The notes under the pieces: generated by a model
Seen by the model: the letters and a program-made list of their open reading frames with translations, nothing else
The model's database searches: none
What the model was told of the DNA's origin: nothing
Shown here: positions 8,318 through 16,523 of the stretch, piece after piece
Layout of the letters: the number at the start of each line of letters is the position of its first letter
Position numbering within the stretch: the stretch's first letter is position 1
NCBI RefSeq assembly: GCF_009388985.1
Contig: NZ_CP036422.1
Coordinates: forward strand, 4,044,501-4,108,500
DNA length: 64,000 bases
From: Halioglobus maricola
GTDB lineage: Bacteria; Pseudomonadota; Gammaproteobacteria; Pseudomonadales; Halieaceae
Direction of reading: 5' to 3'
Translations under genes and position numbers: made by a program

Positions 8318-9187
8318 TCAGGGAAGACCTTGCAGAAATTGCTCGATAGCCTCTAATGCCAACGCTTCATTGAGCGTCGGAGCGTGGCCGCGGCCAGGGA
8401 TTTCGACGTACTGAAGATCCGGCTTGCGCTCTCGCATGGTATCGACACAACTGCGCGCCAGAATATCCGAGGTCTCACCGCGTACTACAAGGAGCGGGAT
8501 GCCTGAAACCGCGTCGAACAGCGGCCACAGGTCCGGCGGCGCGGCCACGTCCTTATCACTATCGATGGGCTGTGAAATCGCCGGGTCGTAAGCCAGCACG
8601 GGAATACCGTCAACATCGTTGTAGATCCCGCGCGTGAACTCCTTCCATTCCTCATCAGTGAAGTCGGGAAACGCTATACCATTGATTTCTCGCGCCTGCG
8701 CCACGGCATCATCCCAATTGTGTACCGGTTTGGTCTTGCCGACATAGGCTTTGATACGGTCGAGACCTCGCGGGTCAATCTCGGGCCCAATGTCGTTGAT
8801 GACCATCCCAAGAATACGCCCTGGCTGCGTGGCACCCATCATAATAGACATCAAGCCACCCATCGACGTCCCGCAGAGAATCACCTTGTCGATCTGCAGA
8901 TCTTCTAACAAGGTCAGCATGTCCTGAACATAGACAGCGGGATTGTAGTTGGCCACCACCGGATCGTAGTCTGATTTTCCACGACCGCGGCAATCGACTG
9001 AAACAACTCGACAGGCTTGACTCAATTGGCTCGCTAATCCGGCAAAGTCGGCGGAGTTGCGGGTGAGGCCATGCATGCACAGCACAACCGGTGGCTCAGC
9101 CCGCCCGGGTGTGCGGCAGGCATAGTCCCGAGCGTACAGGCGCAGGCCATCTGTGCTCTGGTAATAATGGTCGACATATTCAGCCAT
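8318..9187 (-). CDS. Alpha/beta-hydrolase
   Basis: A 289-residue cytoplasmic alpha/beta-hydrolase. The oxyanion region is CMHGLTRNSADF, the nucleophile elbow is GTSMGG, an acidic residue follows RGETSD, and the catalytic His is in GRGHAPTLNE, so the triad is complete. ATG at 9187 is preferred over GTG at 9193 because AAGGA lies eight bases before the ATG. The gene overlaps the upstream acyl-CoA ligase by eight bases, so the two are translationally coupled. It probably hydrolyses an ester, thioester or C-C bond in the same pathway; the substrate is unknown. Confidence 0.85.
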   Translation of the reverse strand: MAEYVDHYYQSTDGLRLYARDYACRTPGRAEPPVVLCMHGLTRNSADFAGLASQLSQACRVVSVDCRGRGKSDYDPVVANYNPAVYVQDMLTLLEDLQIDKVILCGTSMGGLMSIMMGATQPGRILGMVINDIGPEIDPRGLDRIKAYVGKTKPVHNWDDAVAQAREINGIAFPDFTDEEWKEFTRGIYNDVDGIPVLAYDPAISQPIDSDKDVAAPPDLWPLFDAVSGIPLLVVRGETSDILARSCVDTMRERKPDLQYVEIPGRGHAPTLNEALALEAIEQFLQGLP

Positions 9188-10736
9188 ATTCACGGTCCTT
9201 GAACTGTTGGCGCAATTCGCGCTTCAGTATCTTGCCGTTCGGGTTGCGTGGCAACTCATCAACCAGGATGACATCTGCCAGGCGCTGCTGTTTACCCAGA
9301 TGACTGTTAGCCCACTCTTTTAATGAACCCGGCTCACAGCCTGTGTCAGCAGGTACCACCAGTGCAACAGGAGTCTCACCCCATCGAGCGCTGGCCAGGC
9401 CAATCACGGCGACATCATCGATCGCCGGATGATCAAACAGGATCGCTTCGATATCCTGCGGATAGATATTCTGACCACCGGACAAGATCATGTCCTTCTT
9501 TCGATCGACGATATAGAGGTAGCCTTCATCGTCCACATAGCCGATGTCGCCTGAGCGCAGCCACTGTACACCGCTTGCGTCAATGAACTCTGCTTCCAGG
9601 GTCGCGTCTTCACGCGCCCAGTAACCCGGCATCGAGATGCGGCCCCGGGACACAATCTCGCCGCTCTGATTCGTGCCAACAACCCTGTCATTGTCATCGA
9701 CAATACAGATGTCGGTGCCGATAAGCGGCTTGCCCACACTCGACCAACGGCCTTCGGCCTCCTCCGGCTCCAGTGTCGTAATAATACCTTCGGTAAGACC
9801 GTAAAGTTCAATAATCCCGCAGGGGAAGTACTCGAAAATCTCCTGCTTGAGGCTCTCGTGCAATGGCGAACCACAACTCATCATGCCCTGCATACTTGAG
9901 ACATCGCCATTCCCCGCCTTAAGCAATTCAACCACGCGCTGAAACTGGATCGGCACCATAGCCGTGTGGGTGATCCCCTCCTCTTCTGTACTGCGCAAAA
10001 ACTCCACCGCATCAAATCGAGACTGTACAACGAGGGTGCCGCCGGCGATTAGCGTACAGAGCATCGCCACCCAGGAAATATTGGAGTAGAGCCCGATGGT
10101 AAGCAGCGTTCGAGCGGAGCCGTTGTAGCGCAACGCAATCGCGAGATCGTAGGCCCAGTCACGTCGCCCACGGTGATTGTGCAGAATGCCTTTGGGCAAG
10201 CCGGTAGTGCCAGAGCTGTAAATGATATTGAGCGGCGTATCACCGTCGTAATCTGGAGATGGCATAGACTCCGGCTGGCCTGCGCACAATTCGTCGAGAG
10301 AAATCCAATCATCGACAGCGTGGCTGTCGGTCACCAGTAGCTGCAGTGACGCGGGCAAACTACCGGCCATTTTGCGGATGCGAACAGCCTGCTCCGCCGT
10401 GGCAACGAGCGCGACAATGCCAGCATCGCTGAGCATGCCTGCTAAAGCATCGTCACTAACAGACAGGTTGATGGGCACCGAGCAGGCTCCGGAAGCCATG
10501 ATGCCGAAAATGGCTTGAACCATGGGCAGGCCATTGGACATGACGATGGCTACCCGGTCGCCAGTGCGCACACCGCGCGCGCGCAGGCCGTGGGCAAAGC
10601 GATGGTTGGCTGCACAGAACTCAGCCCAGCTCCAGCGCGCGTCCCCGCAAATCACCGCGTCCTTGGCGCCCCGCCATTTGCCGTGTAGCGAGAAGATCTC
10701 CGGCATCAAGGGGGCGACTGAATCAAATCTGTTCAC
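9180..10736 (-). CDS. AMP-dependent acyl-CoA ligase (fatty or aromatic acid)
   Basis: A 518-residue member of the ANL adenylating superfamily. The motifs are in order: YSSGTTGLPKGILHNH (phosphate loop), ELYGLTEG, LRSGDIGYVDDEGYLYIVDRKKDMI (hinge), SGGQNIYPQDIE, and a C-terminal NGKILKRELR with the catalytic Lys. It activates a carboxylic acid to its CoA thioester using ATP. The acyl specificity cannot be read from the sequence. The start is GTG at 10736; an ATG at 10706 is possible, and neither has a good ribosome site. It overlaps the hydrolase gene and follows a TonB receptor with a terminator in between. Confidence 0.9.
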   Translation of the reverse strand: MNRFDSVAPLMPEIFSLHGKWRGAKDAVICGDARWSWAEFCAANHRFAHGLRARGVRTGDRVAIVMSNGLPMVQAIFGIMASGACSVPINLSVSDDALAGMLSDAGIVALVATAEQAVRIRKMAGSLPASLQLLVTDSHAVDDWISLDELCAGQPESMPSPDYDGDTPLNIIYSSGTTGLPKGILHNHRGRRDWAYDLAIALRYNGSARTLLTIGLYSNISWVAMLCTLIAGGTLVVQSRFDAVEFLRSTEEEGITHTAMVPIQFQRVVELLKAGNGDVSSMQGMMSCGSPLHESLKQEIFEYFPCGIIELYGLTEGIITTLEPEEAEGRWSSVGKPLIGTDICIVDDNDRVVGTNQSGEIVSRGRISMPGYWAREDATLEAEFIDASGVQWLRSGDIGYVDDEGYLYIVDRKKDMILSGGQNIYPQDIEAILFDHPAIDDVAVIGLASARWGETPVALVVPADTGCEPGSLKEWANSHLGKQQRLADVILVDELPRNPNGKILKRELRQQFKDREYG

Positions 10737-10764
10737 TGCTTAAGTATCCACGAATCTGGTCTGG

Positions 10765-10794
10765 AAAAAAGGGCCGCGGGATCAACCGCGGCCC
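10765..10794 (-). terminator. Rho-independent terminator after the TetR-box TonB receptor
   Basis: A stem of GGGCCGCGG (10771-10779) with CCGCGGCCC (10786-10794) and a six-base loop. On the minus strand it is followed by six T (10765-10770). It separates the receptor gene from the acyl-CoA ligase downstream, although some read-through is possible. Confidence 0.85.
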
Positions 10795-10826
10795 AAACAA
10801 GGGCATTGCTGCCCTTCTGCACACAT

Positions 10827-13097
10827 CTAGAAGCGATACTCTGCGGTCACCGTCCAGGTACGGGGCGGGCCGTAGAAAATAGTCGTGTTGTCCTCCAGGC
10901 CGATCGCTGAGCAGTAGACCTCATTACCGAAACAATAACCGGCAGTTTTAACATCTTCGTCGGTCAGGTTTTTACCGTGAATGCCCAGCAACCAGGTGTC
11001 GGCCGCTGACAACCAGACGACACTGGCATTGACGATGTCGTGGGAGTCCTGGTCGATCACCGGCGCTTCAAATTCGAACTGGGTGATATCTCCCTTATAG
11101 GAGTAGCTGGCGTTCCAGTTCAAATCGCCGCCGAAGGCATCCATCACGTAGTTGAAGCCAACATAAGCCATCTCTTCCGGTGTGTTCTGAATGTAGCGAT
11201 CATCAGAGACGTCGACATCATTGACGATCCACTCGGTGATATCTGTATCCAGAAAACTCGCTGCGACTTGCATGCTCAATCGCTCAGTCAGCAGGAAGGT
11301 ACCTTCGATCTCGATACCCGCGATTTCCGACTCGCCCGCGTTAGTCAGCGTGCCGACAAAATCGTCATTGGTGCCGTCACCGTCGCTGTCGATACCGACC
11401 GAACCAGGCACCTGCATGTCGGTGTATTCCGAATAGAAAAGCGCGATGTTGGTCACCGCCCGACCGTCCCAGTAGGTGGATTTGAAACCCACTTCATAGG
11501 AGTCCAGTGTCTCGGGATCCACACCCTCTTCAACGGCGGGAGTCACAAAATTTGCGCCGCGTGGATCGAACATTCCCGCTTTGAAGCCCTGGCTGTAGCC
11601 AGCGTATACCGTCATGTCGTCATTCCACAGATAGCTGACGTTGACACGAGGGGACCAATCATCCCAGGTTTCGCTGGCCTCATAGTCGCTTGTCGCACCC
11701 AGGAGGAAAGCATCATCGTTGCCAAAGAAGGGTGAGCCCACCCCAAGATAGCTTGCCCTGTACACATCGACTGAGCGCTCATCCTCGGTATAGCGAACAC
11801 CCACAGCGACGGACAGCCTTTCAGTAAAGTTCCAGGTCATATCAGCAAACGCCGACCAGGACTCAGTGTCCACCGTGCCGCCTGTATAGGACGTCAATTC
11901 AGTACCGTAGGCCACGCGGCCCAACTGCCCCAGGACAACATCGAAATCATTGGAGGCAGTTGCGTCGATGTAGAATAAGCCCGTGACCAGGTTCATTTTT
12001 TCGCCGCTGTATAGCAGCTGGAATTCCTGCGTGAATTGCTCGTTGTCGTAGATCACTGGCGCGTCGAAATCGTCCACTGACAAGCTGTCGAAATCGATCA
12101 CGGATTCGGTGTAGTCGGAACGGTCAGCAGTAATCGAGCGAAGCGTATAGTGGTCGCCGAAGTTCCAGTCTACGGAGAGCGCCCAGCCATCGGCTTCGAC
12201 TTCATTGTTGCCATTGATTCCAGCCGTGGTCGCATTGTCAGCAGCGCCCGCCCAGGTATCGCGGATATCGCTCAGCACAGGTTCGCCAGAGGCCGCTCCG
12301 GCGCGTGGACGATAGCCCGCCACCGGGTCCGACTCATCCTGAGTGTCGTCGTAGGAGAATCGCACCAGCAAATCTTCCGTCGGCAACCACTCGGCGCTCA
12401 GACGATAGGCCAGAATATCCTTGCTGTAGTTGTCATCGCCCGTGGTAAGGCTCTCGCCGAATCCGTCGCGCTGAAAAGATGCCAGTGTTCCCCCCACACG
12501 GAAGGTATCGCCGAGCGGCACACTGATCGTTCCCACCAGATCAACCTGATCGTAGTCACCATAGCTTGCTTTCAAGCTCCCGCTGAGCTCATCGTCAAGC
12601 CGTCGGGTGACATAGCGAATGGCGCCACCCATGGTATTGCGGCCATACAGCGTACCCTGCGGACCACGCAGCACTTCGATACGTTCTACATCGTAGATGT
12701 CCACCACATTTCCCTGGGGGCGAGACATGTAGACATCGTCCATGTACAGGCCGACGCCCTGCTCGAAACCAGCCAGCGGGTCTTGTTGTCCCACACCCCG
12801 AATGAACGCTGTGAGGGTAGTGTTAGTAGCCCTGGAAGGCTCGAGAGTAACGCTGGGAACAGCCTGCGCCAGCTCGGTTATATCGGAGGCCCCTTTCAAG
12901 GTCAGGGCGTCACCTGAGATAGCCGTAACTGCGATGGGCACATCCTGCAGGCTCTCAGAACGGCGGCGGGCGGTAACGACCACTTCCTCGAGGGAGAAAC
13001 TCTCACCTTCACTCTGGGCGACAACAGCGGGGGAACCCACAGCAGTGGCCATCGCGATGGCAGCGAAAAGCGGCGTACGGGCGGTACAAGGTTTCAT
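10827..13097 (-). CDS. TonB-dependent receptor under TTCAAC-N4-GTTGAA operators
   Basis: A 756-residue outer-membrane receptor with a signal peptide (cleavage near VVAQ, about residue 28), the TonB-box-like EEVVVTARRR, plug motifs SLQDVPIAVTAIS, AFIRGVGQQDPLAGFEQGVG and IEVLRGPQGTLYGRNTMGGAI, and a terminal aromatic residue (AEYRF). The plug class is that of receptors for organic substrates other than siderophores, but this is a weak predictor. Two perfect palindromes upstream (13175 and 13207) are shared with the divergent symporter/tetR promoter region, so the receptor probably imports the same molecule that the symporter carries across the inner membrane. Confidence 0.92.
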   Translation of the reverse strand: MKPCTARTPLFAAIAMATAVGSPAVVAQSEGESFSLEEVVVTARRRSESLQDVPIAVTAISGDALTLKGASDITELAQAVPSVTLEPSRATNTTLTAFIRGVGQQDPLAGFEQGVGLYMDDVYMSRPQGNVVDIYDVERIEVLRGPQGTLYGRNTMGGAIRYVTRRLDDELSGSLKASYGDYDQVDLVGTISVPLGDTFRVGGTLASFQRDGFGESLTTGDDNYSKDILAYRLSAEWLPTEDLLVRFSYDDTQDESDPVAGYRPRAGAASGEPVLSDIRDTWAGAADNATTAGINGNNEVEADGWALSVDWNFGDHYTLRSITADRSDYTESVIDFDSLSVDDFDAPVIYDNEQFTQEFQLLYSGEKMNLVTGLFYIDATASNDFDVVLGQLGRVAYGTELTSYTGGTVDTESWSAFADMTWNFTERLSVAVGVRYTEDERSVDVYRASYLGVGSPFFGNDDAFLLGATSDYEASETWDDWSPRVNVSYLWNDDMTVYAGYSQGFKAGMFDPRGANFVTPAVEEGVDPETLDSYEVGFKSTYWDGRAVTNIALFYSEYTDMQVPGSVGIDSDGDGTNDDFVGTLTNAGESEIAGIEIEGTFLLTERLSMQVAASFLDTDITEWIVNDVDVSDDRYIQNTPEEMAYVGFNYVMDAFGGDLNWNASYSYKGDITQFEFEAPVIDQDSHDIVNASVVWLSAADTWLLGIHGKNLTDEDVKTAGYCFGNEVYCSAIGLEDNTTIFYGPPRTWTVTAEYRF

Positions 13098-13174
13098 GTG
13101 TAATCCTCTGTTTGTGTCTTATTTTGACGGCAAATCTTAGTGTTATCAGCGCGAAGGCCTAATCGCGCATTTAT

Positions 13175-13190
13175 TTCAACAATTGTTGAA
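13175..13190. promoter_or_regulatory. Operator-like palindrome, copy 1
   Basis: TTCAACAATTGTTGAA is a perfect 16-base palindrome about 78 bases before the receptor ATG. It is the proximal of two copies, with centres 32 bases apart (about three helical turns). Its half-site TTCAAC is identical to that of the copies at 13207 and 14740. Confidence 0.75.
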
Positions 13191-13206
13191 TTGACTGGAA
13201 AAGTAA

Positions 13207-13222
13207 TTCAACAAGCGTTGAA
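13207..13222. promoter_or_regulatory. Operator-like palindrome, copy 2
   Basis: TTCAACAAGCGTTGAA has perfect half-sites and a four-base spacer. It is identical in all 16 bases to the copy between the symporter and tetR. It lies between the divergently oriented ends of the receptor promoter and the 3' end of the symporter gene. Confidence 0.75.
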
Positions 13223-13246
13223 CTGTCAAGCTTCGAATGAAATTTT

Positions 13247-14692
13247 TTACACGCCGGCAGGGTGATTGTTGGGCGTATTACGTGTCAGGAATAAACCAGC
13301 AAGACCGAAAGCCAGCGCCGCCAGTATCGCGTATGTGGCTGAAACGGCCGGGTTTTCCACCCCGCCGAACAAGTTGAGCCCAAGGTGCAGGAGCAGGCCT
13401 ATCGCGGCAGAACCCGCCACCACCCAAAGGGGAATATGGCGCCGCACCAGCACGCCGAACAGCACCGGCACAAGCGACGCTGCCGCGAGCCCATAGACGC
13501 CCTTCTGGGCGAACAAGCCGATCAATGGCGGCGGGTTCCATGCGAGAACAACACCGACAATGCCTACACCCACGAGTACCCAGCGGGACATGACCAGGCC
13601 GTCCACCTTTTCGCCGGCCAGCGGATGCACGATATCGTTCACTACCATTGCGGAAAGCGAGACCAGGATGCCGTCAAGCGTACTCATCCCCGCAGCCAGC
13701 AGGGTAATAAAGATAAACACCAGCACATACTCGCCCCACAGCGAGGAGCTGAATTCGTGCAGCAGGTATTCCCGGACCACCGTATCCTGGGCCCCCACGT
13801 CCACGCCGGAGAGGCGCGCATAAAAACCAATCATCAACATCAGCATAAACAGCGAGCCCACCGCGACGGTCGTGCCAATGAACTTGCCAATGTCTTTTTC
13901 GCTGCGAAGATACAAAACCTTGGTCAGAATATGCGGCTGTAGCATCAGCGCGAATGTCACGACAAACCCACTCAGAAAGACCGAAAAGAAGTCGAAGTAG
14001 AGATTGCTGTCGGGATTGTAAATCGAGCCGTAGCCCTCGCCGATTCTGTTCAGGGATCCCAGAAAATCACCGTCGAAGTACTTGAAGCCCAGTACAAACA
14101 AAACCACAGTCACCAACATCATCATGATGCCCTGCAAGGAATTCGTATAGGCGTGGGCATACGTGCCCCCCATCAAAACGTAAGAGAACACAAACAGCAG
14201 GACCATAATCAAGGCGGTCTTCTGCTCCACGGGAAAAAGACCGGTCACCAACAAACTACAGCCCACCAGAATCAGTACCACGAAGGTAATGGAGAGCAGG
14301 TTAATAAACGCGAAGAACAGGCTGAAACCACGGTGGTTGTAACGATAATAAATCCACTGGGGGATCGTAACAGCGGCGCTATCTTCTCCGAGGCGCAGGA
14401 AGCCCCTGGTCAGCACAAGAAATGCGGTGAGAATACCCAGAGAGCCTGCGACGCCGTAATGGATATACGCGGAAAGACCATGGGTGTAGACAAAGCCCGG
14501 GTTGATTACGAAGGTCGCCGTGGATGAAATAGACGCTGCCAGGGTTATGCCAACCAGATAGGGACTCATATCCTTGTTGCCAATCGAAAAACCCTCGACA
14601 CTGCGGGTTCGGCGCATGCCCAGCCACGATAGCCAGTACACCAGTAGCGCGTAGCCCCCTACCATCAGGTACTTGAAAATTTCTGGGCTCAT
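13247..14692 (-). CDS. Sodium:solute symporter (SSS family)
   Basis: An inner-membrane protein of about 481 residues with some 13 hydrophobic segments. The family-typical beginning is RRTRSVEGFSIGNKDMSPYLVGITLAASISSTATF, in which the first Ser/Thr-rich helix contributes to sodium binding; later there is LLAAGMSTLDGILVSLSAMVVND, the conserved eighth helix. ATG at 14692 is chosen; an in-frame GTG at 14707 would add five residues, and neither has a clear ribosome site. The gene is divergent from tetR across a shared operator. Substrate is unknown: SSS members carry amino acids, short organic acids, sugars or vitamins. Confidence 0.88.
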   Translation of the reverse strand: MSPEIFKYLMVGGYALLVYWLSWLGMRRTRSVEGFSIGNKDMSPYLVGITLAASISSTATFVINPGFVYTHGLSAYIHYGVAGSLGILTAFLVLTRGFLRLGEDSAAVTIPQWIYYRYNHRGFSLFFAFINLLSITFVVLILVGCSLLVTGLFPVEQKTALIMVLLFVFSYVLMGGTYAHAYTNSLQGIMMMLVTVVLFVLGFKYFDGDFLGSLNRIGEGYGSIYNPDSNLYFDFFSVFLSGFVVTFALMLQPHILTKVLYLRSEKDIGKFIGTTVAVGSLFMLMLMIGFYARLSGVDVGAQDTVVREYLLHEFSSSLWGEYVLVFIFITLLAAGMSTLDGILVSLSAMVVNDIVHPLAGEKVDGLVMSRWVLVGVGIVGVVLAWNPPPLIGLFAQKGVYGLAAASLVPVLFGVLVRRHIPLWVVAGSAAIGLLLHLGLNLFGGVENPAVSATYAILAALAFGLAGLFLTRNTPNNHPAGV

Positions 14693-14739
14693 AGATTTCG
14701 AAACCACTTCATTATGATTTATTGTCGCTGCGGAGTGTA

Positions 14740-14755
14740 TTCAACAAGCGTTGAA
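14740..14755. promoter_or_regulatory. Operator-like palindrome, copy 3 (symporter/tetR divergent region)
   Basis: TTCAACAAGCGTTGAA lies between the divergent starts of the symporter (14692) and tetR (14800). This position allows the TetR protein to control both itself and the symporter. It is identical to copy 2. Confidence 0.75.
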
Positions 14756-14799
14756 TTTACAACTATGCTAATCTCTGGCTCTGGAAAATAAGGACGATA

Positions 14800-15447
14800 A
14801 TGAGTAAACGCGCACCCAGTCCCAAGAGCGAGCGCATCCTCGATGCGGCGGAAGAACTTTTTGCCCTGCATGGTTTCGATGGCGTGACCCTGCGTCAGAT
14901 CGCCACGAGTGCCGGCGTCGACGTGGCCCTGGCCAGCTACCATTTCGGCAAGAAACTCGACCTGTTCAACGCAGTATTTGAACGCAGGGCGGGCGACCTT
15001 AATGACTCGCGCCTGAACGCTCTGCGCGAGTGCCAGCAACAAGCCGGCAAGAAAGGCCCCACCGTAGAGCAAGTCATTGAAGCGTTCCTGCGCCCTCTGG
15101 AAATCGCCCAGGAGACCGGGGATGACGGCTGGAAGAATTATCTGGCACTCATTGCGTACATCAACAACTCCCCCTATTGGGGCCAGAAAATGATGTCCAA
15201 GTTATTCGACAAACTGGTATTGGAATTTATTGAGGCACTGCGGGGCGCCTTGCCCGGGGCCCGGGATGAAGATCTTTACTGGTGTTACCACAACTTGTCC
15301 GGCGCTCTAACCCTTACCCTGGCGCAGACTGGCCGAATCGATAAACTTTCCGGGGGGAAATGCCGCTCCAGCGATTTCCAGGCGGCATACGATCACATGA
15401 TCCCGTTTACTGCGGCAGGATTCCGCAAAGTGTGCGGTTCGAAATAG
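14800..15447 (+). CDS. TetR/AcrR-family transcriptional regulator
   Basis: A 215-residue regulator. Residues of about 12-58 form the TetR helix-turn-helix domain: RILDAAEELFALHGFDGVTL, then RQIATSAGVDVALASYHFGKK (recognition helix) and LDLFNAVF. The remaining helical part is the ligand and dimer domain and contains NNSPYWGQKMM and a Trp/Tyr-rich pocket. AAGGA lies five bases before the ATG. The architecture is similar to lipid- or acyl-CoA-responsive regulators such as PsrA. It is the obvious candidate to bind the three nearby TTCAAC-N4-GTTGAA palindromes; the inducer is probably the imported compound or its CoA ester (inference). Confidence 0.9.
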   Translation: MSKRAPSPKSERILDAAEELFALHGFDGVTLRQIATSAGVDVALASYHFGKKLDLFNAVFERRAGDLNDSRLNALRECQQQAGKKGPTVEQVIEAFLRPLEIAQETGDDGWKNYLALIAYINNSPYWGQKMMSKLFDKLVLEFIEALRGALPGARDEDLYWCYHNLSGALTLTLAQTGRIDKLSGGKCRSSDFQAAYDHMIPFTAAGFRKVCGSK

Positions 15448-15453
15448 CCCCGG

Positions 15454-15813
15454 CTATAGGGCAACGGTAACCCGATAGTAGGCCTGCTCTTCGCAGGAAG
15501 AACTGTCGACAAACGTCTGCAGCCGCGCGTCAACCTGATCCGGATTATCGCTCTCAACCGCAAACATCAAGCCGTCCATGTAACCGAGCGCCTTGGACAG
15601 GATATTGTCACGCTCGAGGTCATCGAAGCCATCCAGCACGGTGTGAGTGCGGGAGCCGTATTCATTTTCTGACAGGTATCCCAGTGATTGCTCCGCCAAC
15701 ACACAGGCCAGCTGGCGCGAGGCAACAAATTCTTCCGGGGCCAGGGAGAGGCTGTGGGCCGACGAGGCCAGCAGCGTTGCGAACAGGCCTGCCACTATTA
15801 CAAAAATACGCAT
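15454..15813 (-). CDS. Small secreted protein of unknown function
   Basis: A 119-residue protein with a signal peptide (MRIFVIVAGLFATLLASSAHS). The mature part is acidic and helical (LAPEEFVASRQLACVLAEQSLGY, DDLERDNILSKALGYMDGLMF) and has two cysteines far apart that may form a disulfide (ACVLA and SSSCEE). It resembles no family I can name. It converges on tetR with six bases between the stops. Confidence 0.55.
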   Translation of the reverse strand: MRIFVIVAGLFATLLASSAHSLSLAPEEFVASRQLACVLAEQSLGYLSENEYGSRTHTVLDGFDDLERDNILSKALGYMDGLMFAVESDNPDQVDARLQTFVDSSSCEEQAYYRVTVAL

Positions 15814-16152
15814 GATACCAACGAAATCATAGGCTTAAGGGGCACTTGGGCAACATTTATCCAACTCATTGGCGCCACAATACAGGGCTTTTCTTACAGC
15901 AATGTGACTCTTTTTTGACACTCCCACAGCGCCAGCACTCTTCATGAAATGGTTGTTTCATATGTATGAATGAATTATGAATTTTTTATTACAAAGATAG
16001 ATGGTGGAGACCGTTTGTGGGTATATTTTAAGCAGTCGCCTAGCACTCAATTGTTATTGTTTTGTGACACTTAAATGAATTATACGGCCGCGAGGCCGAA
16101 ACCCCCGGTGTGGGGTAGTTGAACCCCACCCGAGCGCGAGGAGGTAAACACA
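15814..16152. other. Intergenic region with the leader of the gene at 16153
   Basis: A 339-base AT-rich gap between divergent genes. The only promoter-like pair toward 16153 is TTGTTT (16057-16062) and TATACG (16081-16086), with an 18-base spacer, which is weak. GGCCGCGAGGCC (16086-16097) is a four-pair stem closed by a GNRA-type loop, but it may lie upstream of the transcript start. The leader ends in a strong hairpin and a strong ribosome site. I see no gene in the rest. Confidence 0.5.
16110..16129 (+). promoter_or_regulatory. Stable hairpin and strong ribosome site before the gene at 16153
   Basis: GTGGGGT (16110-16116) pairs perfectly with ACCCCAC (16123-16129) around a six-base loop, and two further G-C pairs can add beyond a bulged T. 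No T-run follows, so it is not a terminator. Eight bases later comes GAGGAGG (16138-16144), ideally spaced eight bases from the ATG at 16153. The hairpin may stabilise the message or tune translation. Confidence 0.5.
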
Positions 16153-16470
16153 ATGAAAAAGTTAATTGCAGCTCTATCTACCGCAGCCCTGTTGGCCACG
16201 TCCGGCCTGGCCATGGCAGAAACACGCAAAGACTGCCTGTTGGAAGGTACTGTCTATGAATCGGGTGAAGGCCAGAGCGTAAAATTCCACTCTGCCAAGA
16301 AGTACGACGAAGATGCTAATTGCCGCGTCCGTCGTGGCGAAAAAATGGAGTTCAAACTGCCGGAAGATACCCGCCTGAAGGAAGCGCCCTCTGGCAGCAC
16401 GGTCAAGTACCGCTATCAGGAAAATAACGACGGTAGCAGCAAAACTGAACTGGTTAGCGTTAGCACCTGA
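16153..16470 (+). CDS. Small periplasmic protein of unknown function
   Basis: A 105-residue protein with a classical signal peptide (MKKLIAALSTAALLATSGLAMA). The mature part is about 83 residues, charged and beta-strand-like (LLEGTVYESGEGQSVKFHSA, KYRYQENNDGSSKTELVSV), with two cysteines (KDCLLEG and ANCRVRR) likely joined by a disulfide. The strong ribosome site and stable leader hairpin suggest high expression. I do not recognise the family. It converges with the TonB-receptor operon, whose terminator lies just downstream. Confidence 0.7.
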   Translation: MKKLIAALSTAALLATSGLAMAETRKDCLLEGTVYESGEGQSVKFHSAKKYDEDANCRVRRGEKMEFKLPEDTRLKEAPSGSTVKYRYQENNDGSSKTELVSVST

Positions 16471-16495
16471 TCGGCGGCTCAGCGAAAGCGGCAGC

Positions 16496-16518
16496 AAAAA
16501 AAGGGGGCTTACGCCCCC
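16496..16518 (-). terminator. Rho-independent terminator of the three-gene TonB-receptor operon
   Basis: A stem of GGGGGC (16503-16508) with GCCCCC (16513-16518) and TTAC loop, followed on the minus strand by seven T (16496-16502), six bases beyond the receptor stop codon. Confidence 0.85.
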
Positions 16519-16523
16519 ATTCA

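Noticed and set aside
12150..12917. Long open frame on the plus strand opposite a TonB receptor
   Set aside because: The minus-strand receptor explains the region completely; the antisense frame is a codon-bias shadow.
16086..16129. Riboswitch (for example c-di-GMP type) in the leader of the gene at 16153
   Set aside because: Two hairpins and a GNRA loop are present, but none of the conserved riboswitch core sequences; the first hairpin may even precede the transcript start.
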